NCBI GenBank assembly: GCA_039545355.1
Contig: BCJJ01000004.1
Location: forward strand, 496,001 to 560,000
DNA from: Trichosporon coremiiforme
Lineage: Eukaryota; Basidiomycota; Tremellomycetes; Trichosporonales; Trichosporonaceae
Length of the DNA: 64,000 bases
Reading direction: 5' to 3'
Position numbers and translations under genes: made by a program. Each line of letters opens with the position of its first letter. The first letter of the stretch is position 1. The notes under the pieces are model-generated. The model saw only the letters and a program-made list of their open reading frames with translations, did not search any database and was not told where the DNA came from. Positions 34,461 through 45,920 of the stretch are shown here, in pieces.

Positions 34461-36075
34461 GTTTTTGAGCCTCTCTTGCCTTATCAGGACACCAAGGCTT
34501 GCCAGCACCTGTCCCCACTTCTTGCGCCGCCAGAGCACGGGTTTCAGCTCAGTGCATGCCAAGCCCGGGCCAGTAGGCGACGTCTCGGAGTCTTAAACAC
34601 CTGGCCCATTGCTTACCATCCAGGATTTCGTCAGCGCATCGCGTTCTCACGGCACCATCAGCACAGGCAGGACGAGACAGCAGTGAATTGGATGGCCGCT
34701 GGCCGAAGAGGGGTGCGAGGGACTCTCTGATGACCCACCCCAACGTGCCGGTCACCGCGCCGCGCCGCGGACACGCGGAAGGTTTCGGTGAGACAAGCCA
34801 GAGTAGAATGGTGCGAGAACCGACTTGCGCATCCTGGAGCAGTCAGGGCGGACGTCAGAGTAGAGTTGCAGGACGTCATCTGTTTGCCCGCCTGTATTGC
34901 CGACTGCGGATATGAGAGGTAACGGCGACGTGATGATTGGACGTGGCGGGCGATTGTCGCCCGACGTACACGAAACTCCACTCCGTGGACGGATCAAGAT
35001 CCGGCACATCTGCCGACTAGCCACTGACGGCCCGCGGAGCCGGATCTTCGGGGAGCGAAGGACGTGCGACATTGCACGAGAGATGCAAGTATTGCTCCCC
35101 TCTCGTCCGTAGCGACCAACGAAGAACAGGAGCTTACCCCGTGGGCTCAGGAGATAGAGTTCAAACAATTGGGCTCGCGAAGGGTGCTGCGGGCGTCGCC
35201 AAAGTGACCGACTCCTTCTGCGATAACGGCGTCTTGGGTTTGGAGCTGTTTCTGGGAATCGCCCTGGAGCGGAGAACGCCTCCGGTGGGGCCAGTGGAAG
35301 GGGGAGTTGTCCCACGTCCTTAGACCCCACCTGAACTTCATCTGACATTCTTATGGTCCCTACGACGAAGGCAGCTCTGCCGCGCGGCTCAGCTCTGCCG
35401 CGGGTCTACCGGGACGTCGTCGACGAGCGTCCACGGGGGCAGCAGTGGCTTGCAGTCGGGGTGTTTCTGCACCCCACGACACACATTGGGCGCTGGAGAC
35501 TAGGCGCTACGACTGGTCGTCCCACTCATGCCACCGTCAGCTCGTTGTCGTAGGCTGCCGGAGGTCCGGGACATCAGCTCCCTTCCTCTCCAAAACTGTT
35601 CCGGAGCAGCGGGTGACTGGCACGATCTCCGGCAATGACTTCGCGTGTCAGAAAATTAAGTTCTCAGAGAGTCGGTCATCGTAGCACTACTGATCAATCC
35701 TCGGAATCTTCAGAGCAAGTCCGCGAGCCAGCTCTCGGCAGTCGTCGATCCTCCGTCCCGGTTCCCTGCTCATAGCGACAAGGTTCGCCTCTCTACGCCA
35801 CTTTCGATTGCAGGGTGTTCTCCAGTGGACTCAGAACATGTTGTCCCTGACAGCTCCGAGCAGTCAGGCCCGTGTCCGAGTCGCGCGAAGTGTCTCAGCT
35901 CAGGAGATAAGGGTCATAAGCTTCTTGGCGCGAGTGCAACTGGCGGAGTCCGTCCACTGAATGGCATCTGTTGTCCAAGAAGCCGGTGAGGACGTCGGTG
36001 ATACAGATCCCTCGAGCAGGTATATAACGAGCATGATGGGACCTCTTGGCCAACTCCCATCAGCAGCACAAAACC
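34461..36075. other. Intergenic region, promoter of the M15 peptidase gene
   Basis: About 1.6 kb without a supportable gene. The last part holds TATATAA at 36021-36027, about 49 bp before the peptidase start. Confidence 0.55.
36021..36027 (+). promoter_or_regulatory. TATA box of the M15 peptidase gene
   Basis: TATATAA lies about 49 bp upstream of the start codon, an ordinary distance when the leader is short. Such a TATA suggests regulated rather than constitutive expression, which is inference. Confidence 0.5.
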
Positions 36076-37185
36076 ATGCGTCTCACCTCCCTGGCCACCC
36101 TCATCGCCCCCCTCGCGGCTCTCTCCGCCGTCGCTGCCCCTACCCCTGATATCGTGAATCTCGGTATCCGTAACGAGGTCGAGCTGGTTGTTGGCCGCAC
36201 TCTCGGTTCTGTCGACCCTTCCACCGGCTCTATCGCCAATGTCGAGCGCGAAGTAAGTCTTGCAAGTCATTGCGAGGAGGTGAAAACCCACAGCTAACTG
36301 AGCCAGATCGCCGACGTTGAAATTGCTGCCCGTGGCCTTGCTGCCCGCGACGTCGGAAAGGATGCCTTTGTCACTGCCAACAGTGGTATCCACTCGATCC
36401 AATGCCTGCAGTACCTCCTGACCGCTCGCGGGTTCCGCACGGACCGTGACGGCATCCTCGGCGCCGATACGATCAAGCAGATCAAGGCGTTCCAGAAGTC
36501 CAAGGGGCTCACTGCCGACGGCTCTGCCGGACCTGCCACTCTCAGCGCGCTCATCGCCCTCGTCGAGAGCGGAGATACTGGCGTCTTCGCCAAAGCCGCC
36601 CAGAAGGGACTGAACAAGTTCGGCGCCAAGCTCGAGATTGACGGTATCTTTGGCGCCAGCTCGGTGGCCGCGACCAAGAAGCTTCAGACCGCCAATGGAC
36701 TGACGGCCAGCGGCAAGGTTGGCGGCAGCACGTGGTCGCTCTTCTTCGGAGGCGCCGGAAAGGTGGCGGCGAACTGTGACAACGTCAAAGCTAGCGTTGC
36801 GAAGAGTGCCACCACGCTCGTTGGTGATTTCCGCGTGCACACGTGTATCGCGTCGAACCTCAAAGCGATGCTCGCTGCCGCCAAGGCCGACGGCGTTACG
36901 CTTGGGCACAGATCGTCCTGGCGCTCTGAGGAATCCCAGCTCGCGCTTCGCAAGCAGAACTGCGGCACAACTTACTACGACATCTATCAGAAACCCGGGA
37001 ACCAATGCTCTCCTCAGACCGCTCTGTCCGGCACGACCCGGCACGAGCGCGGCCTCGCGATCGACTTCCTTAACTGCAGTGAAGCAACGTCAGCGTGCTT
37101 CAAATGGCTGAGTGCCCACGCCGCCAAGTACCACTACAAGAATCTGCCTGGCGAGAAGTGGCATTGGTCGTACGACGGCCTGTAA
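36076..37185 (+). CDS. Secreted M15/VanY-type peptidase with two peptidoglycan-binding repeats
   Basis: Two exons (36076-36252, 36307-37185) give 351 residues. Residues 1-20 or so form a signal peptide (MRLTSLATLIAPLAAL...). A short region to about 80 may be a propeptide. Two PG_binding_1-like repeats follow (about 87-142 and 150-205), each with the DGxxGxxT/S and F/LQxxxGL pattern. The C-terminal domain (about 230-351) has RSSWRSEESQ, the zinc motif TRHERGLAIDF (His305, Asp312) and EKWHW (Glu342, His345), which is the M15 D,D-/L,D-carboxypeptidase active site. Bacterial relatives cleave peptidoglycan cross-links or stem peptides. Fungi have no peptidoglycan, so the likely target is bacterial walls. 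The intron and signal peptide show the gene is eukaryotic in form. Acquisition from bacteria is inference. Confidence 0.9.
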
Positions 37186-38852
37186 GAGGACATGTTACGG
37201 ATGCAGTTACTTATCGGGAGCAAGAAACTGCAAGACAGCTAAGCTGTCGCGCGATTTGGAGGGCTGTGCTCCGCATTCGCGTCCACTGACAAGTTACTCC
37301 AGCAGGTACCTCTGTAACCCTAAAGCCCGCACTTGCCCGCCAATCGCTGGAGTCCATACATATGGCTAAAAGTGGCCCTCGCCCCGTGCCCGCATCATCG
37401 TCGTGCAGGACCCAGATGCTCAAGCGGTTGCCGCGCGTCTGAGACTATGCAAGTTCGGGCTCAAGACGGTCGGAGTGACGACCTAGTCCACCGGTGGACG
37501 CCAACGGATAGCGGGCCAGATCCGATGGTATACACCGATCCTTGCCCAGCCCAAATAAGTGAGACTCGACAGGATTTGGACGTGCAGCTGAGGACCGCAA
37601 CTGTGGGCGGCCTTCCGCGAGCGTGCCACTCACGGCAGATCGCATGCAGACGACCCCCACCGTTAGATGGATGCGCGGCACCAGGCTATGCAAGAGCAAC
37701 CCAGGTAGGTTGAGAAGATGCGACTCACGGCCCGAAGCTAGGCTGCGCCTTGACGCCCACCGACTCGCTAGCCCATTTGCCGCAATTGACCCTCGCTTCA
37801 CGCAACGCTGCGTAGACGAATGCGGAATTTGCAGTTAGTTTATGGTAGCGTGCAGATCTCTTCGCTTGGATCGGGCCTGCGGCGGGGCCTGGTTCGGTAC
37901 TGTGCTCGATGGGGTTGCGCGCAGAAAAGCACAATGGTTGGACTGGTGCCTCGACGCAGCAAAACAAAAGATGGGGCCGGGGGCCGATGGATGCGGAGTC
38001 GGTGGGTACCGCTGGCCACTGCATTTGTTGTCTCGGCAGGGCGGCGGAGAGTGCAAGCAACCGAGAACCTGTGAGACGTAGAGGATCTATGCAAGGCATG
38101 GGACGCAGATGTGTCACCCTGCTCCAGTGAGTGCGCTGTCCCAGGAACAATCATGGCCGGCATGGTCCTGAGTGCCCTGGATTCTGTTGATGACCGTCTG
38201 CAGACCAGATGCTGCCGTACACCCCGGCATTGACGTTTTCATGGGTCCTCTGTCGGTCGCCTGCAACCTTGATTGGGTCGTGATAACTTTTTCCTGAGTG
38301 AGGCCATGGCCCCATACATCATGCACCCCTTCAGACCAGAGGCAGGCCACCCTGCGTCAGCGTGTGTTGTCTCGCTGGTACCGTCGTGCAATGACGTGCT
38401 ATGCAACCACACCACAAGCGCGCGAACCAAGCTTGCAAGACTCGCTGCTAGATGCTCCCACCAGCCGTACAGCCCTGCAACTTCCAGACCGAAACGCAGA
38501 CATGCGCCTGATTCGGCCTCAGACCAGAGGCTGATATGTCAGAAGTCGCTTGTTGTGTCTGCCAGCATCGATGTCCAGCTAACACCCTCCTTCATGACAA
38601 AACCCACCACTCAACTTTGTGTCTCTTCCTCTTTCACGTCCAATCTCGACCAGTTCCACGGAGGGAGTGCACTGGATCGCATCTCGAGCAGCAATTCATC
38701 GCGCAGACAGGCAGCCCAGCACCGGATCGACGCGGCCGTCTAGCCACTCCACAACAACAGAAGCCAAAGACCACATTCCGGGCAAGCAAGCACGAGATCC
38801 CCGCGATCAAGCATCCCGTTCCGATTCGACGACCGAGTTTTTCCACGCCAAG
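37186..38852. other. Intergenic region
   Basis: About 1.7 kb between the M15 peptidase and the transporter gene, with no supportable gene. The final 250 bp become C/A/T-rich and presumably form the transporter promoter and leader. Confidence 0.55.
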
Positions 38853-40549
38853 ATGGTGAGTGGACCACCTGATGGACATATGGGCAGCTGTGCATCGGCA
38901 CCCTGCCGATCCCCGCCATCGGCATACGCCACCAGGCGATCGGCTTACTGTTCATCGCTGCCGCTGCTGGTGGCGGTTGGTTGCATACCACCGAGGCCGA
39001 CGCCTATTCCCCAGCGGGCCTGACTCCACATGCCCTGTTAGGCTCGAGGCTGGTGGCACCTCCAATCATTGTGTCCTGTTTCCATAGCATTGTCCCCAGC
39101 TAACTTGAGCAGAGCCCGTTCCGAACGAAAAAGGACATCGAGAAGGAGTCATACGCGACGGGAGAGGCGCCGCAGGTGCGCGTCGCCGATGACGATAGCT
39201 CGTATGACTCGAGCCAGTTCGCCGAGCTGGCTGCCAAGGAAGAAGGTCACGATATCAAGTTTCGCACCTTGACTTGGAAGAAGGCGACACTGCTGCTCTT
39301 CGGCGAGTACGTGTGTCTCGCCATCCTGGCTTTGCCGTGGTGTCTCTCAGTGCTGGGATGGGCGTGCGGTCTCATCGTGCTCGTGGCTCTTGGCTTGTTC
39401 TGCTGGTATACGTCTTACACACTCTGGGAGTGGTACATGCGCCACCCCGAGTCGACGGACATGGTTGACATTGCTGCTTCGCTGTTCCCCCGCTTCCCGT
39501 GGCTTGCCCGCGAGCTCACGGGCTTCTTCCTGCTCGTGAACAACGTGATGCTCATCGGCTTCCACGTCTTCACTGGTGCGAAGATCCTGAATACGCTCTC
39601 TGAACACAGCATGTGCACTGTCGCCTTTCAAGGCTTCAGCGCGATTATGGGTATCGTGTTCTCGCTTCCGCGCACCCTCAAGGATGTGTCGAAGATGGGA
39701 GTCTTCAGCGCCATCTCCATGGGCATTGCCATCCTCCTCGCCCTCATCTTCTCCGGCATTGAAGACCACCCACTCGGAGGCTACGGAGGCAAGTGGCCCG
39801 AGCTTGGACCCGTCCGCACGAGTGGCGGATTCCCGACTCCGAAGCCAGACTTCGTCGGCGGCCTGAACGCAGTGCTCAACATTGCCTTCCTTTGGAACGG
39901 CCAGATTCTGTACCCCTCCTTCATTGCGGAGATGAAGGAGCCCAAGGACTTCCCCAAGGCGCTTGCGGCCCTGACTGCGCTGGAGATGGCACTCTTCATT
40001 GTTGTCTCCGTCGTCGGTTACTTCTACCTCGGACAGTACGCCCAAGCGCCCATGATGGGTTCGTTCGTGAACCCCAGCTACCGCAAGGCTGCGTTTGCTT
40101 TCGTGCTCCCTCCTACCATCATTATCGGCGGAATCTACTCGAACGTGACGTCGAAGTACGTCTATCGACGGATTCTTGGCAACTCTCGCCACGCTCACTC
40201 CAACACCGTTCTCGGCTGGGGCACTTGGCTCTTCATCGTCTTCCTCATCTGGTGTGTGGCCTTTGTGCTCGGGAATGTCATTCCATCGATGGGAGACTTC
40301 CTTTCAATCATCTCCAGCTCGTGCACGAGTTGGTTCGGTTTCATCTTCTGGGCGGTGGCCTACTATCGGATGAACAAGAAGCGCCTCTTCAAGGGGCCCC
40401 TGAAATGCTTCACGACTTTCTTAAACGTGCTTATCCTCGCCTTCGGCCTCTTCATGCTCGGTGCGGGCCTGTACACGAGTATCGAAGCGATCATTCTCGA
40501 CTACCAAGGTCCCGTGAGGGGAACGTTCTCTTGTGCGGACAACCAGTAG
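38853..40549 (+). CDS. AAAP-family amino-acid transporter (AVT-like)
   Basis: About 479 residues. The first coding exon is just ATG (38853-38855) followed immediately by the donor GTGAGT. Exon 2 (39113-40549) continues SPFRTKKDIEKESYATGEAP. A hydrophilic, acidic N-tail of about 60 residues precedes a series of about 10-11 hydrophobic segments, beginning LLLFGEYVCLAILALPWCLS and GLIVLVALGLFCWYTSYTLWEWY. These are typical of fungal AAAP carriers that export or import neutral amino acids across the vacuolar membrane. The start is chosen because no other Met lies upstream in frame and the splice is consensus; an internal Met at 39176 would lose the N-tail. Substrate is unknown. Confidence 0.85.
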
Positions 40550-40932
40550 AGGTGTGGTGGGGGTTTCGTAGCGCTAGATCACATAATCGTTAGAAATACA
40601 GTCATTTCAGTTGTCGTATACATACAAACTCATATGCACTTGGATCTCGGAGCAACTGCAGAGCGAGACCGCCATCGATGGTCGGCGTTATGGGGCCGGA
40701 GGCGCGCGCGAAATGGCTCTTGAGGTCGTCGGTTGCTGCCCCTTCTTGCGGATTCCAAGCCGGTTCTTACGCACTGAGTGTTCGGCTGGGATCATCTACA
40801 GGAGGACATGGATAGTGTTTGCATGCTACCGTACGACGTACGCTTCCATCAAGATGCATATTAGATTATGGTTAGATGTAGCTTCTGATTTGCGACGAAG
40901 GCTTTGAGATGAACGACTCTTCTCCGCTCCAC
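40550..40932. other. Convergent 3' intergenic region
   Basis: About 380 bp between the transporter and F-box gene stop codons, probably the 3' UTRs. No gene seen. Confidence 0.6.
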
Positions 40933-43079
40933 TCAGTCCATTCCGAACGTCCACACCTTGACGCACATCCCGAAACCGTCGACGGCCTCCGATGGCGGGT
41001 AACTAACATGCCCAGAATCAGCACCACCGGTTGCCTCAACCTCGCCGCCCGCCCAGTAAGTCAGGTAGATGCTGCGTGCATCTGCCTGGACGCAGGACGA
41101 GAACTTCATCGCCTGGGGGTGGTTGCCCAACAGAACGTGCGCGCGAAGCATAGGGCGCTGCGCTTCGAGCGAGTCGAGTGCATCCTCCCTGGGGATATCC
41201 GGGATCTTCCTCCCGTTGATCAGGATTACGTTGAAGGACTGCTGTTTAGCTTGAGCAAGGGGCTGACTTGCGACTCACCGTACAGAGCACGATGTGGTCG
41301 CGGTACGTGGTCAGCTGGCGGATGACGGTGCCAAGGCCGATGAGGACTGTATTCTTCTTGACGTACGCCGCGCGCTGAGCCTCGGGAAGATCGGCCGCGG
41401 CACGAAACACGTCCTTGTAATGGCGCACGATGAAGATGGCACCCGTCTTGGTCGTGCATACGAGGTCGGTCGCGGTGTAATGACATCTGTGTGTCAGCTA
41501 CTGTGATGCTACTTTCAACTTACGCGGAGAAGGAATACTCGATATCCTCGGGCTTGTCGATCTTAACGCGCAGCCCGTGCATCGCAACACCTCGCGCAAC
41601 AGCCTCGTCAAATCCGCTCTCGCCCTCCGCATACCCGGGCACGAGTGCGCGGCCGATGGGGGCCGGAACGCCACTGGTGAGCGTTGACGTCTGGGCTCGT
41701 TTGCGCTCGTCGTCAGGCACCGCCTTGAAGTCATCAGCCAGGGAGAGCGAGTACGCGAAACACGCCGTGTCCTTGGCCGCTGACCTCGTCGGCGGGAACG
41801 CCAGGACATGCTTATTCGTGTGTCGCGAGTAGACGTGCATCTGCCTGTCGAGGCAGACGAAGACATAATCGTCATCCAATTCGATGTACTGCGGTTAATA
41901 ACGCGAAAACATTGAGAAACTTACGTTTGGACGCCCGATGTTTGCCCAGTCCCGCTCGATTCTCTGCATGGGCTTGTCCTCCTCCAGATGCCAAATGTAG
42001 ATCGCATTACTGCCGCACGCAGCCACGACAGCCTTGGCATCGGCGGTGTCCGCCTTGTCGACGTGAAGGCGGAATGCGAGGCAACGGGAAGGCGGCTGCA
42101 GCGTTTGGTAGTGCTCGAGATGCCCACGCGGCAGCGGCCCATCAGGCCGGTTCGGACAGAAGACCTTGGGGTGTGTGAATGAGACTGCAGTAGCAGAGAG
42201 AGGTGACTGCCCGACCTTGGGAAGCGAGCCGCGAGCGCGAGCCTCGCCTGTGCGCCAGACCTCCAGAGCCGTGTTGTCTACTGTCAATTGCGTGCCCCTT
42301 TGGAGGTGACTCACCATTGTCATCGTCAACGTTGAAGCCCAAGGCAGGGTCGATGATGCCTGGTCGGTTGAAGACGACGTAGCCACGACCAGCTTCCAGA
42401 TGCGCATAGCCGTCGAGACCCTCGATGCAGAAGATAGGGCGTGATGTGTGTTGATCCACGGTGATCAGACCGTTGCGATGAGTCTGGCGCGACGTGCACA
42501 GGAGAATGTCCTGCTCCAAGATCGACTTGATACGCCACACGGTGTTGGTCGGGGGCGTGATCCAGCGAAGGCGACATCGCGCGAGGCTCCACGCGTTCTG
42601 AAGACTGCGGTGCGCTTCGCCTTGGGTACGTGTCAGTGCGTACTTTCAACGGCTCAGTATCGCAGCCGACTCACAGACGTAGCGCCAATTGACACGGGTG
42701 CGTCGCTTTCCGTCGACGCTACCCTTGTTCTCCATCGGGTCCGCATCATGGGCAACGTCGGACCAGTCCCATTCTGGAAGCTCTCGCATTGCGGTCGCGG
42801 GTGTCTCCAACAACCGGTAGACATTGAACGCGATGGGGCGGCGGTCATACTCATCAATACCCCAGATGCCGTTCTTAGCGAGGTTGTTGCATGTTTGGAG
42901 ATCGAATGGCTCCACTCCATCGACCAGGCTGGCGTGTCTCCACAGTCCGGAGCTGTGGGCCCGAGCACATGCAAGCCATGACTTGGTCACGCGCTCCGAG
43001 GAGCAGAGGTCGTTGACACCGAGGTTGGAGAGGACCTCGACGAAGATGTCCTCGCCGAGGACGGTGAGGGGGTCCTGCA
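40933..43079 (-). CDS. F-box protein with beta-propeller-like C-terminus
   Basis: The start ATG (43079) gives MQDPLTVLGEDIFVEVLSNL, followed by GVNDLCSSERVTKSWLACARAHSSGLWRHA, a clear F-box (about residues 5-50). It would bind Skp1 in an SCF ubiquitin ligase. After about five GT-AG introns the protein continues with strand-rich, propeller-like sequence (SILEQDILLCTSRQTHRNGLITVD, then NAIYIWHLEEDKP, DDYVFVCLDRQMHVYSRHTNK and IVLCTQSFNVILINGR). It ends VKVWTFGMD at 40933. The WD-like tail presumably recruits substrate, which is unknown. Exon joins near 41270, 41510, 41890, 42310 and 42640 were checked only by frame and family-like continuity. Confidence 0.8.
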
Positions 43080-44370
43080 TGATGATGGCAGTGCGGTGTG
43101 AGGAGAATGCAGTGCAGAAGAAGGAAGAAGAGGAGGCGAGTGGATACTGGTGACTCGGTGTCGTATTCACTTGCCGATTGTCATCAAGTGGAACTCGGAA
43201 TGTAGATGGACTTGCGGCGCGCACATTAAACGTCGGTGACGTACATGGCTCTCGGTACGAGAACTAAGAATCACAGTTTCGAGGCGGGACGATTTAAGCT
43301 TGGCACAGCTGATAAGACTGCATCCACCAATCCAACGAGTACATGATTGTTTAAGGAGGCAGAGGTCACGTGCCAGTGAATGGTCGAAAGGGAAAGCCGT
43401 TTCGGTCGAACCGGTGATACAGAGGCCGGCCGCGGGTATTTGCTACGGGGGACCCGGAAACCCACCCTTTGTGCTTTGTGAGTCCTTGGGCGAGTTCGGG
43501 CTGGCGGAGGAAGCTTCCTTGCGGCAGAGCCTGGCTTGGCCCCTGGAGCCTGGAGGCCCAGAAAGGAGGGCACGGAGTCTGTGGGAGACCCGTGCCGTGC
43601 TCACTGATAGGAAATGGCCAGAGCCTGGAAACTTAAGTGGCGGGATCGATGTTAGCGTCCTAGGGAGTGCCTGACTGCATTTCCCATCACCTAGCCTGTC
43701 TTCACTGCGACACTAGTATGATGTGCACGACCGCCGGCCCAGTGACAGCGACCGCGACCGCGCGGGCACGCTAGGGTGGGAACAGCTACGCCAGGCGCAG
43801 ACTGACCACGCAGTACGCGCACACAGCACACAGCACGACGACCTCGCATGCCTCGCTATCTCTGCGCTACTCGCAACCGCCGGATCACCACCCTACCATC
43901 CCATCCCATCAGGCCATCAGGCGACTCTGACACATCTTCTCACATCTCACACTCCCTCCTTGATCCGCCTTCCTCCCTCGCACAACACTAGAACCACCTT
44001 CTTACTTTTCCAACCCTCCGCCCGTCTCCCACGCTCTTTACGCTCCGGTGCCCCCCTCGCTCGCAACGAGATTCAACTTATCACAAGCCCAGCAACGACA
44101 GTCGATAGTCTTGGCCGTCGTCGTCATTCTTTATCTCTGGGATAAACGACCGCCGTTATACGTGACTAAGAGGACCGGCCGCCATACCATCCAGTGCATC
44201 AAAACAACAACTGCCGATCGCCAAACTGTCTTCTTCGCATCCTCGATTCTCGAAACATCACATCGTCAACAAGCCTTCATGCGCCAGTAGACGTGTGGAG
44301 GTCGCTTTGCAAAACCAACTAGCGACTCATTCCCTATCTGGGGTACCAGCACTCCAAGACTCCCCTCAAG
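43080..44370. other. Divergent promoter region, F-box / DUF1776-like genes
   Basis: About 1.3 kb with no supportable gene. The right half is strongly C/T/A-rich, like other 5' leaders here. Confidence 0.55.
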
Positions 44371-45920
44371 ATGCCTGCCCTCGCAAACAATCGTCACTAC
44401 TCCTATCGCGATCGCGAACATGAACGTGGGCGAGACCGCGATCGCGATCGCGAGCACTTCCGTCGCACTTCACCTCCCTTGGCTATCGTGCCCGGGTCAC
44501 CTGGTCGACGACCCATTCAGTCATCGTCTGGCGCGCTGCTCTCACTGAGCCAGGACATAACCGCGCTAGTTTCACTCTCATTCGAAGCCACCTTCTCCCT
44601 CGTGAACGACTATGTCCGTGCCGCTCTAGGCACAGTCGGCGTTGGACACTACGTGCGAGTCGACCCTACTCGGTCCTCGACAGACACTGGCTCGGGCCTG
44701 GCCGTAGTTGTGGTCGGAGCCGCTGATCGTAAGTGTTGTGTTATTCAGCTCACTGACTTGCAGCCACCGGACAGAGTCTCACCTTGCGCCTCGCGAAGAG
44801 TGGCTACACCGTCTTTCCCCTGATGCCCGCGACCTCCTCTGCACCAGCTTCCTCTCCCCTGTCCACGCTGCTTCTCGCATGGTCGGGCATTCAGAAGCGC
44901 ATTCAGGCTCGTGATCCGGGGCACACTGGCGCTGTCGTTCCCGTCATTATCGACCATTTTGGCGACGCATTCCTGTCATCCCACGTGCAGTACTACACTT
45001 CGCCTCCGTCACCCCCGAAAGGGTCCACTGCCGCTGGGCGTTTCACCCATGCCGGAGACACGGTTCGCGCATACTGCAATGAGAACAACCTGGCCCTGGT
45101 CGCCATTGTGTGCGCAGCTCCTGCGACTTCGCACACGGCACCTAGATCACCGAACAGTCCACAGCCGATGACACCACCCAACCGAAACGAGGCCCCTATC
45201 CCTGGAGTCCCCTCGGGGGCCCTCACCCAGACCGACGAGGAGTCTCTCCTTGCGCTGTACAATGCGCACATTCTCGACCCGCTGAATGTCGTCCGCGCCC
45301 TCGGAGACATGCTCGTATCACCCCGCGGCACGGGGCGCCCACACGGACGTGTGCTTTTTGTCGAGGCTGCCGGCACTGTCGAGGACGCTGACCTTCGTTC
45401 CGCCTTCGGGGCGCCCGACGGTGGTGCCGGACGCATGATCGCCGCTGCGCGAGCGGAGGCGGCGAGTCTCCTGCGCAAGGAGCTCAGTTATGCGGGAATC
45501 GATGTGTGCGAAGTCGTTGTCGGTGAGTGTGTCTTGAGATGAGTTGCGATTCTGATCTTACTAGGCCCCATGTGCCCCTCGACTGGACTCGCCGTGCGTT
45601 CCGCGAGCATGGACAGTGACACAGACAAGCCGTTCGTTCTCGAAGAAAAGCGTGACGCGCACGCACTGTCCGCCTTGGCGATACCGAAAGACGACGTTCT
45701 GGCGTCGCGTCTGCGGCTCCTCGCGCGCGTGTTCGCCGTCGACGACGCGCTTGTGTACTCGTGCGTTCGTCGTGCGATCGAGGACCGATACCCCCGAGCG
45801 CGACACCATGCGGGCTTGGCACCGCTGATTGCGTCTGTCGCGAATGCAACACCGGGCATCAGTGTAGTGCGCTGCATCGGCCGCTGGATGCTTGGTCGCC
45901 TCTTCCCCCGCCAGAAGTGA
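44371..45920 (+). CDS. DUF1776-like short-chain-dehydrogenase-fold protein
   Basis: Three exons (44371-44728, 44764-45522, 45565-45920) give about 490 residues. The N-terminus has a low-complexity run of Arg-Asp-Arg-Glu (RDREHERGRDRDRDREH), encoded by repeated CGATCG-type DNA, then a hydrophobic stretch. The Rossmann-type start GLAVVVVGAADPTGQSLTLRLAKSGYTVFPLMP is the pattern of fungal DUF1776 proteins, which resemble SDR enzymes but often lack a full YxxxK site. A C-terminal part matches the length of the family. Its biochemical activity is unknown. An alternative is a different SDR-like family. Only the fold and family resemblance are claimed. Confidence 0.7.

Noticed and set aside
34752..35348. 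198-codon minus-strand ORF in the gene-poor region
   Set aside because: No domain, no splice support, and other frames are equally open in this stretch.
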